Positions 34,601 through 47,471 of a stretch of DNA of 64,000 nt are shown piece after piece (the stretch's first letter is position 1; each line of letters starts with the position of its first letter). Where the stretch lies: the NCBI GenBank assembly GCA_003439945.1, contig QVRM01006038.1:148958-212957 (forward strand), in the 5' to 3' direction. Below the pieces are notes generated by a model, which had not been told where the DNA came from, did no database searches, and saw only the letters and a program-made list of their open reading frames with translations. The DNA is from Dermanyssus gallinae. Its lineage: Eukaryota > Arthropoda > Arachnida > Mesostigmata > Dermanyssidae. Both the position numbers and the translations under genes were made by a program.

Positions 34601-37600
34601 ATGGGCTTACTCCACCTGAATGCAAAATACGCTGCTGTTACCGTTTAACAAAATACTCGTGCAAAACTGCCCATCGCACAGCCGTCATGTTTCACTGCCC
34701 TACTCGCTTGGCAAAAAAATGACTATCTTAACCGTATCACAGCTAGCTAGTATGTAGACATGTGTATGTGGAAAAGCAATTAATATAGAATGCGATTTTT
34801 GAATCGCAATAGTAGAATACAAGCTTATTTGCAGAACAAAGCCGACCGCAGCAAACCACGAAACAAACAAACAAGCAAAACAGATCCCAGATAAATATCA
34901 TGCTTTTTCTAATATCGACTACAACGACGAGTTTCGTCATCCGTTCGATCGCTAATGGTATAAACGGTGTCCGCATTTAACTACCTTACTATCAGGTCAC
35001 TAAGGTGAGACTAGTTTTTCCTCCCTGTGCTGGCGGAGTTGTTGTAGTGGTACTAAAAAAAGTTATTTGGTGGTTAAAAGTGATATAAAAATACAACCAC
35101 GTTGCAATATATTGTAAATAGGTGAAAATGACATATATAAATTATACATTGTTATTTCATAAAAGGGGCTCCGAACAAGCTATGCGCTTAATGGAGCTTG
35201 AAATTAATGTGTGCAATTATCTACAAGAAATGTCAATAAACATACAGTTGAAACAGTTGAACTACGACAGCAAGAAAAGCCACACGCCAGCTACGGAGAA
35301 CCACTAAGAGTAGAGTTGAAGGAGGAATAAGTTCTCGTTTGTGTTGCCGAATGTCCCCGTAGGCGCTGAGACCTAGACCTTGTTGTCGACATGAGTGATA
35401 ATAGTCCACAAAGCAAGCAAACGCGCAGGTAAAAGTTGTGGTGGGTAAAAAGTGTGGTAAAAATAAATTTGCGAGGCGAACGAAATCATCGACCTGAGAT
35501 GTCGGCACTCCAGTACGAAACGGGTGATATATAGTAATTCTGCACAGTCTTGATCGCCTTCCACGAGTGGGCGAGTGCCGTCAGCTGCACACTGAATGGC
35601 GCCCTGGGAATGACGTGAATCGTTTTCGATGATGATGAGGTATTGGTGAGTAAGATGAAGGGGGTGATGATGATGATGCGTACGATGAATATATATATTT
35701 TTTAATATAAGTGCGTTTTATTGATAACATGTGCGATGACCATAACTTCATTTGTTTTTCCGTAAGGCGGTTTTGCACTGATACATCCAAGCATCATTGT
35801 CAAAGAAAGGAAATATTGTGTGTAGACACACGTATCTCGCATGTTTCTATCTAATTATACCTAAATATACCTAAGGAAGCCAAAATTGTGACACATAATT
35901 TAAATTGTCAGAAGTCTCATATTATGCTAACCCCAATAATAAATAAATAAGGTGATGGTGATGATGACGACGATGACGACGACGAAGACGGTCATGATGA
36001 TGATGGTGATGTAAATGACGACGATGGGCGCAGCTTCAAATCGAGCTCCAGCAAACTACTGCAGTTCGTAGGGACGAACTCCAAGCAGTGCTTACCCAGC
36101 GGGTGCAATATACTCTGCAAGCGTTGAGAATGAACGCCGAGCGTGAGAGTGACTCGTGGTGGTGATTGATGATCACCCACTGAACGGATGTTCATTATAG
36201 TATGTCAAATGTTAATGCCCACACACAGTTCAGAGAAGCTTGCATTGCTTCTCTTGATTTGATTGAAAGTTTTGCGTCGGCTTTTCTGATCGTTGCGCGA
36301 TTACGTAAGAGCGATATGCCATCTGCATAGATCTGTGTCCCAGTCATACCAGTGGTCAACGAGGCAGGCAACCTAAGGGCACTGCTGACTGACTAAACGG
36401 ACGGATCTATCAACGATATCTACCGACTAAGAATATACATACAGGCAGTCAGGCAAGCAAGCAGGTCATTCTCGCAAAAATAAAATAGGGCCGAACAAGT
36501 AAAATCACGAAAATAAGTCTAAATAAAGACGACAATCAATAGATACACGGTTAGATACGATTAAAACATGTTGTGCCCATACCGCAATATCAGACAGAAT
36601 GTTTGGAATGAAAGTGAAGCCCACACGAGCGCATCGTTCGATCCTGCTGCGAAGTATGCGATCACCGGCCATGCCTCGTATAACTGCTGCGGCACACATC
36701 CAACGGTATATTCGATTCATCACCGGTGAAGGTATATTGTCGTCGAGGCAAATCGGAAATCTCAGCCTGCACATGTCCTGAACAATCGTCTGCACATTAG
36801 TATCGGTAGTAGGTTCTGCATGTTTTGTCATCGGCTGTCAGTACCAGCCATGTCGACGGTATGTCCGTTTCCCAAGAGCCTGTGTGTGCGTAAAGCAAGC
36901 TTCTCTATCCAAACGCCTGCCACTAACCACCCTGCGCCTACTAGTTAATCTCCAGTGTCTTTCACAAGTAAGACTAAACCTGCTGTTTTCATAGAAATGC
37001 ACTAAGCTCAGCATTAACCTTTATTTCACAAACAATTCTCGTAGCATATCATACACGTAAGAGCTTATAAATAAGAAGTTAACAGGTGATTTTCGTGTCT
37101 AATAGACGCCAGCCCTTATCGGCGCGATGCTGTGTCCGCTTTGACTTTTTGTGGCTCTTTTATGGCGCATTTAATTCAAGCGATATGTACACCTCCAGGA
37201 CTGCACTAATAATCAAAACTATAATTATGATTTGGCAAGGTTTTGAAACGAACCGAGACAATTGATACTATAATTTACTACCTGCACACACAGCAAGTCA
37301 ATAAGACACTAATACAAACGTCTTGGCAATGGGTCAACAGGAAAGGCTATAGTCTGTCAGCGGGACAGTGTTCAATTGTCCTGCTGTAAGACACGTCGGT
37401 CTTCAACCAACTTCAAAACGATCTAAGCAAGAACTTCACTATGCACGCACCAGAGCGGTCACCTATAGACATTTGTTTATTCAGCTGGTCTAAAGACTTG
37501 TACCTAAATATATTCAGGAAGACTAATGATACGGACGTTACACGTACCAGGATGGCGCTTTCTTCTGACCGCAGACCTGAGCTAGAGAAAGGAAGCTCCG

Positions 37601-37965
37601 ATGTGCAATAAAGTTCACCCGACAGATCCGGAGGCTGTTGAAGCAAGCTATGTTGTTGGGGAAACTCTACATATCTCAACATATTCGGCCTCTCGTGCAT
37701 TGAAGACATGTCTCACGGCGATTCCAAGCCCATAGGGACCGAGAGTGGTCTAGAATGAAAAAAACCTTCTCAAAGATGTTTTTAATTCCAGAACCACGAG
37801 CACCCGTTCAGTAAAAGCTACAGCGACTCTTCCTGGCCTGTAGGCCGTAAGTCTACAAGACCATTGCGATCGGGGGGCCAATACACAACAACCGCGACGA
37901 CGCAGCAGGCAACAGTCCGAACAGAGTAGCGCGGATGTTTGTTGTGCAACAGCGAAACACGGTGC

Positions 37966-38128
37966 TTAGTCAAGTGAAGAAGTATTGGTAGTGAACACTA
38001 TGGAGCGGCCACCGCGAGCACGGTTTTCTAATGTCTGCGAGCCGCGTTCCAAGTTCGATAGCTTCTCGATAGGGTATGATTTTGGGGTATCCGCTATAAT
38101 TATCCCACAATCACCCAAAATAGCCAAG
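37966..38128 (-). pseudogene. Possible ABC-transporter nucleotide-binding-domain fragment
   Basis: After a good acceptor (AATTACTGCAG) the minus strand stays open for 54 codons to a TAA. LAILGDCGIIIADTPKS resembles an ABC Walker B block (LAxxGDxxxxxLDEPTS), and GGRSIVFTTN resembles the segment ending in the H-loop histidine (GRTIxLTTH). The catalytic Glu is Thr and the H-loop His is Asn, and no Walker A was found nearby. If the homology is real the copy is dead. Confidence 0.3.
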
Positions 38129-40449
38129 CTGCAGTAATTGTTATAGAAATGTAAATATATAACTTTGTTATGTTGGCACCGTGGAGTGAACAATTGTCTC
38201 TGCGTAAACGCGTGGTCACGGGTTCTTTAACCCAGTATTAGCTTAGTTCAACGATATGCCCCGGATATGTGCTGCGCTTCCTTGTTGAATGTTGAGCGAC
38301 ATGCTATCGAGTCTCCCGTCGAAGGGTTAAGGCTTCTACCCACGCACTGAATCAACTTGAGTGGAAAATGGCCTTGTCCTCCCATAGTCTCGAAAGCCAA
38401 GAGACAAAATTTGTGCGGATAACCAACGCCAGATTATTTTCTATATTTGTTAGTCTCTGCTAACCTGGACGCATAACCTGCTCGGTCCGTACCTGCACCA
38501 ACCATCGAAGGGGCTATTATGTTTCCTTTAAATCAACTTTTAAATCACCCTTTACTTCGACTAGTTAAATATTGTTGAACTCATCTGGTACAGTGTCTGT
38601 TTTATAAAGTGGGCACAATACCAAATCGCAGTTATGTGGCAAATAGTGGGGTCAACGTAATGAAATCGTATTTTCTGAAGCTTTTTCCACCACTACAATG
38701 ATTTGACCTTGTCCTACCGTAGTTATACACCCATGACATGCCAACCGAGAAAGCTCTGTGAAGCACCGTTAGGTCATCTTGGCCCGTCCGGAGACTTTGT
38801 AGACACGTGAAATAAATTTAAAAACGTTTTTTTACGAAAGTTTAAGGCGTAATTCTAGACTATCATCCGCCCCTACGGGCTTTGAATCGCCGTGGACCAA
38901 TCTTAAATTCACCGAGAGCCAGACATGGTGAGAGATCTAGGGTTTCCCCAACAGTCCTTGTGGCAACAGGATCGCCAACTCAGCGGTATAGTTTATTGTC
39001 AAAACTCTGCTTATTTCCAAAACGTTTTTCAAAATTGCCACAGTTGATCATTACAAAATCCCTACGTCTCCCTATGATGTTCGTGGTATTCCGTCGAAAA
39101 GTGGGTATAATTTTCCTGCTTTTGACTACCTGCTGTGTGTGACCGACGTTGACAGTCGACTAGGGTATGAATCGTCGTTGATGCTTTTCAGTCACAAAAC
39201 CGACCAGATCATTCGAAAATTTTGATTATACTCTAGGGTTAGTCTCGAATGATCCCAAGAAACACCACTAATTTCGTTTTAGAATTTTAAAAAATATGTA
39301 GACCCCGTTGCTTATCTATTTCTTCTACACCTAATTCAACTTGTGGTTGGGAGGGCCACAACAGATGGACGCGTGGTGCAGTCCTGCTTAAAGTTAGATG
39401 CCCTGCTAAGGACAAATTTTTGCTAAAAACAGAAGCTGATCTATCGTGAAGCATCCCTTGCACACTTATTTTCCAAGAATTTGAAACACGTGCTTGGATT
39501 CCGCCACCGCATTTGTATGACGTTAGTTATAGTATAGACGATCAGTTTAGGACGCTTTACGCAATACGCGATTCGCGGCTTTTTTAACATAGCCGAAAAA
39601 CAGCGGGCCACGCTTAGGTCCGGCCATGTGGAACATTGCATATAAACCATACTACCGTCACACAGACCCAATCTTCGCCTGACAAAACCTCAAATACATT
39701 CTAATCTTGATGATTGAGGCTCGTTAATACTCCTTATCCGCCAGCTGAGTTTCTGGTCCCGCTCTACCTAAATCCTATATAAGCAACCACGATTGGACGT
39801 TTCCCAGTGTGCGTGTGACCATATAATTACATCAGAGCGCCAGAAATGTGTTTAGATTTTTGGTTATATAAGACATATCACTCTATTTGTTTTGGGTACA
39901 ACGGGTCTCACCCTCCTTTTGATCCTTTTGTATTTTATCCGACTTTGTTCGGAACTGCTACAATTTTACGTGGGCTTTTTAGCAAAAAATCCGCGTGACA
40001 TCGTGGAATGGCCAAGCACAGAATCCAAGGGAGCCAGCGAAGTATGTCATCTTTTTTTCTCATGCGTTACATATACATTCGTGGCATGTTCGAATACAAT
40101 AAATAGATCCCCACATCGAGCCTCTTATCGAGCACTCCAGAAGGCAGGAAGATATTGCACAGTATTAGCCCAGTTTTCCCCTATATAATACAAGATTGAT
40201 GACAAGAATCAGGATCAAAGCCGTGCATTCCAGTTACGCCCAACGAGGTGCCTGTAAAAGGCAAGTACTTAGAAAATGGCCCTAGATGTATATTGGCCAT
40301 AACAAATTGGGTATTAAGGGGGAACGGTAATAGTCTGCACACAGAGTTTTCGCTAAGCACAAACTCTGCTCCCGGCTGAAAGAAGTATTTGTAAAACGAA
40401 GTAACGACAATTGACCAGATAAGGCAACATTTACTGTACATTTGTTTGA

Positions 40450-40626
40450 AATGGGCCTATAAGTCACAGGTTTGTGCGGCCCTTGAAGATGTGTACGAAG
40501 GCTTACTCCTCTGCCGGAAGGAAGCTGATCCAAATCATGCTCATATAGTTCCTTATGGCGGGTCACGTGTCTATTCAAGTAGGTGGCCCAAGTAGTCAAG
40601 CGAACATTAATTAACACGTGGTGCAA
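40450..40626 (-). pseudogene. Possible N-terminal ABCC-like fragment
   Basis: The minus strand reads TYLNRHVTRHKELYEHDLDQ then LP. This loosely fits the cytosolic segment before the first transmembrane domain of ABCC proteins (WLNPLxxxGxxRxLExxDLxxLP). The frame continues open to 40282 without further support. Taken alone it is weak. Confidence 0.2.
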
Positions 40627-41785
40627 TGATGCGTCGGTTTAAAGTAGTACGTAAGTAACCGGTAGGCAGTTTTTTAGATACTAACTTACATCCTACTGTC
40701 AAAAGTCTTGGAGAATTGCTCCAATGTGGTGTGTGATCTCAAAAGCTAGCAGTGGTAAGTCAATGCTGGTTTCAAACTCAGGTTTTGTAATTATTTCCAT
40801 AAACTACAGGTCGTTTACTAAGAGGCACCGGGAAATGGTTCTGGAAATCGGGCTCGCTAACCGATCACGTATACAATGTTTCGGCGGCTACAAACATATA
40901 GAATAGATTCCATTCTGCCGTGGCACCCTGTCCCTTATATGTATATGCAATACTTATTGCTTAGAGCTATATAGTTGAAAGCATAAAGCTCGTAAACAAT
41001 ACTGGTCAGATTATACATAATGTACATATATCAAACATACAAAATACAAGCTACTGCTGTTGCTAAATCCATTGATGAGCCCCATACAGTGAAAATATCG
41101 CGAATGTAATTAGAATCTAGTCCAAACTCTAAAGCTTTCCTGTTATAAACATGTTTTGTCCAGTCCTGAGCTATCTACTTTCCCTAGTACTTCAGCAAAT
41201 GATAAGTAGATAAATATATGGCCAGCGACCAGTTTATGGTGTGTTGTGGAGGCAACTGTGTGTATTGCGTAAACGGTCTACAAAAATAAACCTATTGTAT
41301 GCGATCTACCGTTGCCTATGTTAGACTTATTATCTTCTAGTTTACAAGACGAACTCTAATGGCGAGGTTCGATGACTTGGCTTCCCACGCTCTCAGGAGA
41401 ACTACCGACAGGTGTTTTGAAACTATAAAAGCATATTTGAGTCATATATATATATATATATATATAAGCCAGCTTATCTGATGTGTCTTAGAACAAGCAA
41501 GGGAGAACTCGTCGTGATCTCTGCGTCACGCTACGTGGCCCAGCGCAAACATTGAGAAGCGCGCCTTAGCTACAGATCCAGCCGCCTATCTACTGACCAA
41601 TGTCGAGGAACGATAGGCCGGTCCGCGGTTATCCAGGTGGACGCTAACGAGTAAAAGCAAACGAGCTGATCAAACGGCAACTTGCCAATCACCAGCTGCG
41701 ACGGTTAGATCGATCAATAAATAACAACGACCTAACTAAGCGACACTTTAAGCAAGTATCCGTTATACATCTGTTTCCTTTGCGG

Positions 41786-41857
41786 ACGGCGGCCCAAACC
41801 ATGGTAGAAATGCGTTGCGCATGCCACGAGTCGTGAGTTCGATTCCGACTTTACGTG
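41786..41857 (+). repeat. tRNA-like segment (possible SINE head)
   Basis: It contains GAGTTCGATTCC, a near-consensus Pol III B box, about 40 bases downstream of a weak A-box-like stretch. The acceptor stem does not pair, so it is not a working tRNA gene. Confidence 0.3.
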
Positions 41858-42069
41858 TAACAACGAGTAGATGCCTAGAAAGTATCTTCTGTGTTAGCAA
41901 TTAAAAATAAAGGTATGTTTTTTTATTCATTAACGTGCATATATGCTCTGGCCGAAATTCAGACATATGCATATGCGCTGTGTGTTTGTGGGTGTGATGT
42001 GAAAGTCTAAACTTTGGCGCAAATGGTCTAGCTAATAGACAATTAATGGGCTAAACAAACAAAAGTGCA

Positions 42070-42128
42070 GAACGCGGACTCGAACGGACCTCGCATGAGT
42101 CGAATTACATCGATGCCACAGTGACGCC
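42070..42128 (-). repeat. tRNA-like segment (possible SINE head)
   Basis: On the minus strand TGTGGCATCGATGTAATTCG is followed by CCGTTCGAGTCCGCG, resembling A and B boxes at tRNA spacing. The stems do not close, so a tRNA-derived repeat is more likely than a tRNA. Confidence 0.3.
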
Positions 42129-42335
42129 ATATATATTTTATGGCAAAATAAGCACAAGTAATATTAACAGCAATAATATGTTTTTTTTGTTGGTAAAAAT
42201 AAACTTTGTTTTTAGAAAGAATATTAGGCATGGGTAGTTAAATTATGCACAACCCATACTTTCGGGTTGCAAGGGATGGCTTGAGCACGTCTTAGGAGAC
42301 TGGATAATTCTTCTGGAACTTCTAATGCTGGAACT

Positions 42336-43282
42336 ATGGGCAATAAGAAGATATATGCAATAAGAAGAGAACGAGCTGAAAATGGACAAAAGATTGTAAG
42401 AAAGAAGGCTTTGTGGAGTTGCAATAGATTCATGGTGACTAAAGAGCTTTGGAAAAGCATGCTTGTGCCAACAGTGACGTACGCTAACGCTATTGTGAGT
42501 TTAGACGGAAGCATGGTAAACAGATTGGACACAATACAACGTGCAGTTGGCCGACATGCAATGCAATGTAGGTATACATGTGCAGCACAATTTATCAAAG
42601 GGGAATTTGGAGTCTCCAGCTTCTGGGCAAGGGAAGCAAGCACAAGCTAAGATATCGTATGTAAGTCGTCTAAAAAGCATAACCGCAAGTGAGGAAGAAC
42701 AAAACTGGGCGGCCGAACTGCTCACAGCAAAACTGAGCGGAAAAAATACAAGCAAATGAGATAGGCGGCTAAAGTTCCTTGAACGCAAATTTAGGTGCAA
42801 TGCGATGGATTTTGAAGAACACGAGGTGATAACAAATAAACAGATAACCAAAGATGTGAAGAAGAAAATTGACAAAACAGCCGAAGAAAGATAGAGAGAG
42901 GATATGGAGAGAAAGACATCTTTGCAATTGTATAGGCTACAAAAAAAGGAATACGGCCGAAAAGACATCATTTATTCGAACTCGCAAGCGTCCATGCTGT
43001 TCGCTCACTGTAGGGCCGGTATGCTCAACACCCGACAGCTGGCGGCCAGATACTCGGAAATTCGGAAAACTCGGAAAGAGCGTTCGGTGTAGAGCGTGTG
43101 ATATAGAAGAAGAATCCATCGAACATATCGTGCTGAAGTGCGACGAGCTAGGAGGAGTGAGAACAGTGCCCATAGCCGAGGCATTAGGTTTCGGTGATAA
43201 ACGATTATGGCAAGGGATAAATGAAACGCAGGCTAGGGAAATGGCACAGATTGTAAGGAACCATGGGACGACGCCCCGCTAA
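42336..43282 (+). pseudogene. 3' part of a non-LTR retrotransposon ORF2, frameshifted
   Basis: The plus strand carries the C-terminal half of a LINE polyprotein spread over several frames. ALWSCNRFMVTKELWKSMLV then PTVTY is the RT thumb region. The middle part (ISYVSRLKSITASEEEQNWA) has frame changes and at least two in-frame stops. The end has CRACDIEEESIEHIVLKCDE, the Cys-His pattern near LINE C-termini, and closes with a stop at 43280-43282. The 5' portion is missing, as is usual for LINE insertions. It cannot encode an active protein. Confidence 0.7.
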
Positions 43283-44019
43283 AACAAACTATTGTGCAAT
43301 TAGATAGTAATATAACCATCGTGATAATCCAATTAATATTATGAATGCACGACAGACGAGGATATTTGTAAAAAAACATATAATGATACCATAGCAATAA
43401 TGTACAACTATATACGAAGCCAGCAGCACGCTGTATGACATACTACACCGCGAGCGCATCTGATTTAAAAGATATTCCACAAGGAATGGTAAATAAAACT
43501 CATATATATATATGGAAAGTACGTTTGATCTTGTCTGATTCTTTTGCGTCTATAGTGGTGCAGGTGGGTCAAATGGCCTAGCCTGTATGAAAGAGATACT
43601 TCCAGAATGTTCTATGACTAGTCAATATTTGCATTAGCAATATTAGGCTGAACCGTTCGGTGATCGTGTAACTACTTGACAACCGGGATGATGCTTTTTC
43701 GTTCAGCTTCTCGACTGGCTGGTTGTACAAACTGTGTAGTTTTTATCAGTAGTTTCAGAAGCTCCTCACTTCCGTGCCTAGCTCTTGATGATGCTAATGT
43801 AAATCTACTGGCTGACCCGCCGTCCTCAGATTATATCTCTTTCTTTTCTAGCAGGGATATGGTTCATTTTATTTATCGTGTTACATGATGCGACGTTGCT
43901 TTTTCGGCTCAATGCCTCCGAGATCTATTTGGAGTTGCCTCATGTCCTCTTACAAGTGGAAACAGTAATTTTAATTTTCAATACATTTGGTCTTGTCGTT
44001 AATGCCAGCGAGACGAACA

Positions 44020-44375
44020 TCATTGCAATATGAGCTCCCCAGCTAAAGATGCACCTCGACAGAATTTTTTTCTAGCAAGGAGAGAACTGGTCTTCTCATC
44101 AAACCCAAATGCTACGCCATCATTTCAGCCCTCTTTCGCATGCAGATCACCAACGCTCCCGTGGATGGCTTTCTCTTGGTCTGCAAAACCTTGTTCCTGC
44201 CAGTTCTCCTTTATGGCATCCTTATATGGAGTAGTGGGTTTGAGGTTGTTCTCCGTCGGGCTCGAACGATGCAAAACGATGCTTCAAGTACCATATCTAG
44301 CAGGCGACGCAGGGACTCCGTCAGTGATCTTTATGTGGTCGATAATCTCCTATTGGTCGACCTGCTCTACTAGCT
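44020..44375 (+). pseudogene. Small decayed LINE fragment
   Basis: VCKTLFLPVLLYGILIWSSG (about 44180-44240) followed by RRARTMQND resembles the RT thumb region of LINEs. It lies in a different frame from the longest open stretch here and has no catalytic motif. It is probably a separate relic from the one ending at 43282. Confidence 0.4.
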
Positions 44376-44501
44376 AAATGTTGTCACGCTGGGCTTTAAA
44401 ATCACTCGGAATATTATTCCCTGTGATGTTTCTTTTGCCCTTGCGCATGCTATTTGTGTTGTGTTTATGATTTGTAATACTTCATGATTGACTAAACCTG
44501 T

Positions 44502-44546
<45 letters not shown>

Positions 44547-44618
44547 ATTTATTAAAATGACATTTAAGTGTTACAGCGAGATGTAATTAACTATAAACAC
44601 TAGGGCTTGTGGGGAGCG

Positions 44619-45660
44619 CTACCAGTCGAGCTTATCCTCGAGGCAGCCCCTCATTGTGCCCATTATTGCTGCCGCATTGCCGCGTTGAACTGCCAGCGAT
44701 AGTCGCTGAAGTAGAAACTCAAGTGCTCTTTTTCCCCTGTCGCCAGTTCAATTTGTTTGCCAATCTTCTGTAAAAGCGACCATGTCTCAGGGCCGGGCCC
44801 CCGAGTGTCTCGAATACTAGCGGCACGAAAATGAACTCGTTGGCGAGCTGGGCATATTTATTGGTCTTTAGACGCTCAGCCTTGCGTGCTGCGGAGCCAG
44901 CGGAAGATGCACTGGCCTCCAGGTTCGACGGGGCGAACGTGTCGGTGATAGTCGCATCCCAAACAAGCGCCTTTCCCCTTTCAAAGGGGATAAGGGTGAG
45001 ACAGTCTGGTCTCTTTCCATCGCTTCTCAGGAGGCCGGCGGGCTCTCGGATGCACGGTATTAGAGCGGATCTGAAAGCCCTGGCTGTAATCTCATTAACC
45101 TCGCTATGACGGCTTTGGCGTCCTTCGCTTCTACTGCAGGACAACCCGTGAGTCCCCCAGATGTCTACCTGTGTTCCACAGGGACACCGGTGTTCCTCGG
45201 TTAGCCTTGTCCCCAACCTCAAACCAATGCACAGACGAAAGCTTTCGTGATCTAGTAAAGTGCCTAGGCTTGAGGAGGGGATGGCTTGGAGCCATTTGCT
45301 AGCTCCTTTCTGGACGACCGCACGTAGTCGGGCTTTGTCTGCCGTGGTCAGTGCGTCAGAGAGCAAGCGCTGGTACTTCATGGAGACGATGAGGTCGTCA
45401 TAGGACCTCTGCAGGTGTTTGTTTGTCTCCGGGAGTAGGCCTGCGAGGTTCTTGAACTTCGTATCCGCAACTTCTTTGGTGTCCTGGAAAGCCTGCAGGG
45501 CCATTGGTGGGCTGATGTGCCGAACAGTGCTCTCTGAGGCGTGTAATGATGAAGCGTGGCAGCTCGCTGCTAGGTCTGCTGTAGAACGAATCCCCAGGCC
45601 TCCGAATCTAAGGGGGAGAGTAGCTTGAGCCCAGTTGTTGTCGACCAGACTAAGATTAAG
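44619..45660 (-). mobile_element. 3' end of a retrotransposon with CCHC and restriction-like endonuclease motifs
   Basis: The minus strand encodes the C-terminal part of a widespread invertebrate retroelement polyprotein. Order: WAQATLPLRFGGLGIRS at about 45630, CPCGTQVDIWGTHGLSC as a CCHC-type finger, RHSEVNEITARAF, then GKRPDCLTLIPFERGKALVW followed by DAT, with PD and D spaced as in PD-(D/E)xK restriction-like endonucleases. The frame stays open for more than 290 codons. At about 44728-44737 a G4A5 run shifts the frame by one base. In the new frame the conserved tail LQRLSLAVQRGNAAAI continues to a stop at 44619. An AATAAA lies shortly downstream, next to a (TA)n array. The 5' part is absent. 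One slip makes this a fairly recent copy. Clade not certain. Confidence 0.65.
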
Positions 45661-47470
45661 AAGGTCACTAATTGATTGACTAAATATATTTTTGACTGTT
45701 CATACCTAACAGCAAATTTTTTTTATTGTTCTTATTTAATATTATATATTTTTTATGAGAACGAAAGCATTGTATTATAACGATCCCTCCCGGTCGGACG
45801 GCTGCGCCGAGATCTGGTCGCCATAATCTCCTAAATGCTGTCTGCTATCTTCGCTGGTCTTAGTAAATAACGCCTTGAACTATTGGCAGGGTTTATAGAA
45901 ACCTTTGCAGTTTTTGCCAGCGACTCTGATATTGTGCCCCGCGGGGTTTCGTCATTGTACAGCCATGGTTATTTAGCTGTTTGTCATATTGTCAAAAGAC
46001 TCCCCACCCTCATCTACACCCTACGGCGCGAATGAAGCTACACAGACAAATCAAACTAGATGACATCGTACGGACGTCATACTGGCTATGGCCACGGCTC
46101 TACAACGACCACTGAGATGTCACGTCATTCTTTCCCATCGCAGCGGCTACAACCATCGAACGCGACCGACAACATGATGAGGTGTTTTTTTGAACCAACA
46201 AATGGCGGGGAAGACCGGTAGAATATTTAGTTCTTGATTTACGCGAATTCCTCAATTCACTAGCATCACCTCTGTACGATGTAAACACAGTCTGATAAGC
46301 TTATTCAGCACAGGTATGAGTGCTAGCCATACTGTTTTCCATTTGATGGGATATTTCCCTTCAGATCCGTCGGTATTTCGAAGTGGCGGAGGCGAGTCCC
46401 CGTGTGGCGCGTTTGCTGAAATGCCACCCAGTCTGGGAGCTCTACCTTTTTATTTTTGCAAGTTTTTCCTCCGTTTTCCTCCTGATGTTACTCTTATCGG
46501 TCCGTAATGGATGTGCCGTAGGGCACTTTATTTTATTTTGCGTCGTAGGTCATTTTTCACACTCTTTCTCTCTCGGAAGTCTTTCTGAGAAGAGAGCGAA
46601 AAGTGTCAATCTAGCAGTGCCGGAAATAGGTGGTAGAGTCTCATGACAAAAATTCCGGCGCACTGGCTTGTATTTTTTCCCCATGAGCGTATGTTAATTT
46701 ATTCGAGCACTTTTCGTTCCAGACTATGTTTTTCAATCTCATTCATCTTTGTCTATCGTACCTCCTAGTCGTCTTCCGAAAGCCGTGAAGGATCTGGGCT
46801 GTTTGGAGTCGTGTCAGAAGAGGAGTGCATTTTGTTTGCATTTTGATGCGTTCGTTTACGTACTTTCACTGTTTAAAAGTTCCATTCGTGTTTATTATTT
46901 TTTTATTTTATTTTTATTGATATTTCTTTTACGATAAGTGCCCATGCTAATTCCAAGCTCCATTAAGCACACAGCTTATTCGAAGTCCCTTGAGATTACA
47001 ATGTATAATTTGTATTTGCCATTTTCACCTATTTATAATGTGTTACGATTACCTGTATTACTTTAAACCAGATACCAGAGTTTCGAAAAATGCTCTCTGG
47101 AGTCGCATTTTAATTCGAGTGGTAAAAGGAATTGCATTACACCTGTTTTGCTCCAATTCATATAGAGACCGTTACTCCTGAACCAAGAGGATAATCTCTC
47201 AAGGTTCTCGCGGACAATAGCCTCTACCTCAGTCGGGCAATTCCCAACGAATAGGTCAATTCACTGTTCATCTGGTATTGGGCATTGACCCTTTGAACGC
47301 AGGGTTCTACTGAAACGTTGGAGTGCATGCCAACGCTACCTCAAAAGTAGTATTATGTCAGATGAGCTTGGATTTGCCACTCCTGCCACCGTTATAGTTC
47401 TTCTCCTTAGGGTCTCTCATACTGAGCGAAACACACATGGTGTTGTTCTACGATTATTCCTCCGTGTTAA
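45661..47470. other. Intergenic region, nothing recognised
   Basis: No gene, no long repeat and no clear element seen. Open frames of 60-90 codons on both strands have no motif support. Confidence 0.5.
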
Positions 47471-47471
47471 T

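Noticed and set aside
40181..40441. 86-codon minus-strand frame overlapping the ABCC-like fragment in another frame
   Set aside because: No motif that I can name, and it conflicts with the overlapping frame; this length occurs by chance here.
40724..40906. P-loop-like SSGKS in a plus-strand frame near the ABC-like fragments
   Set aside because: Wrong strand for the fragments, not a full Walker A, and no downstream domain.
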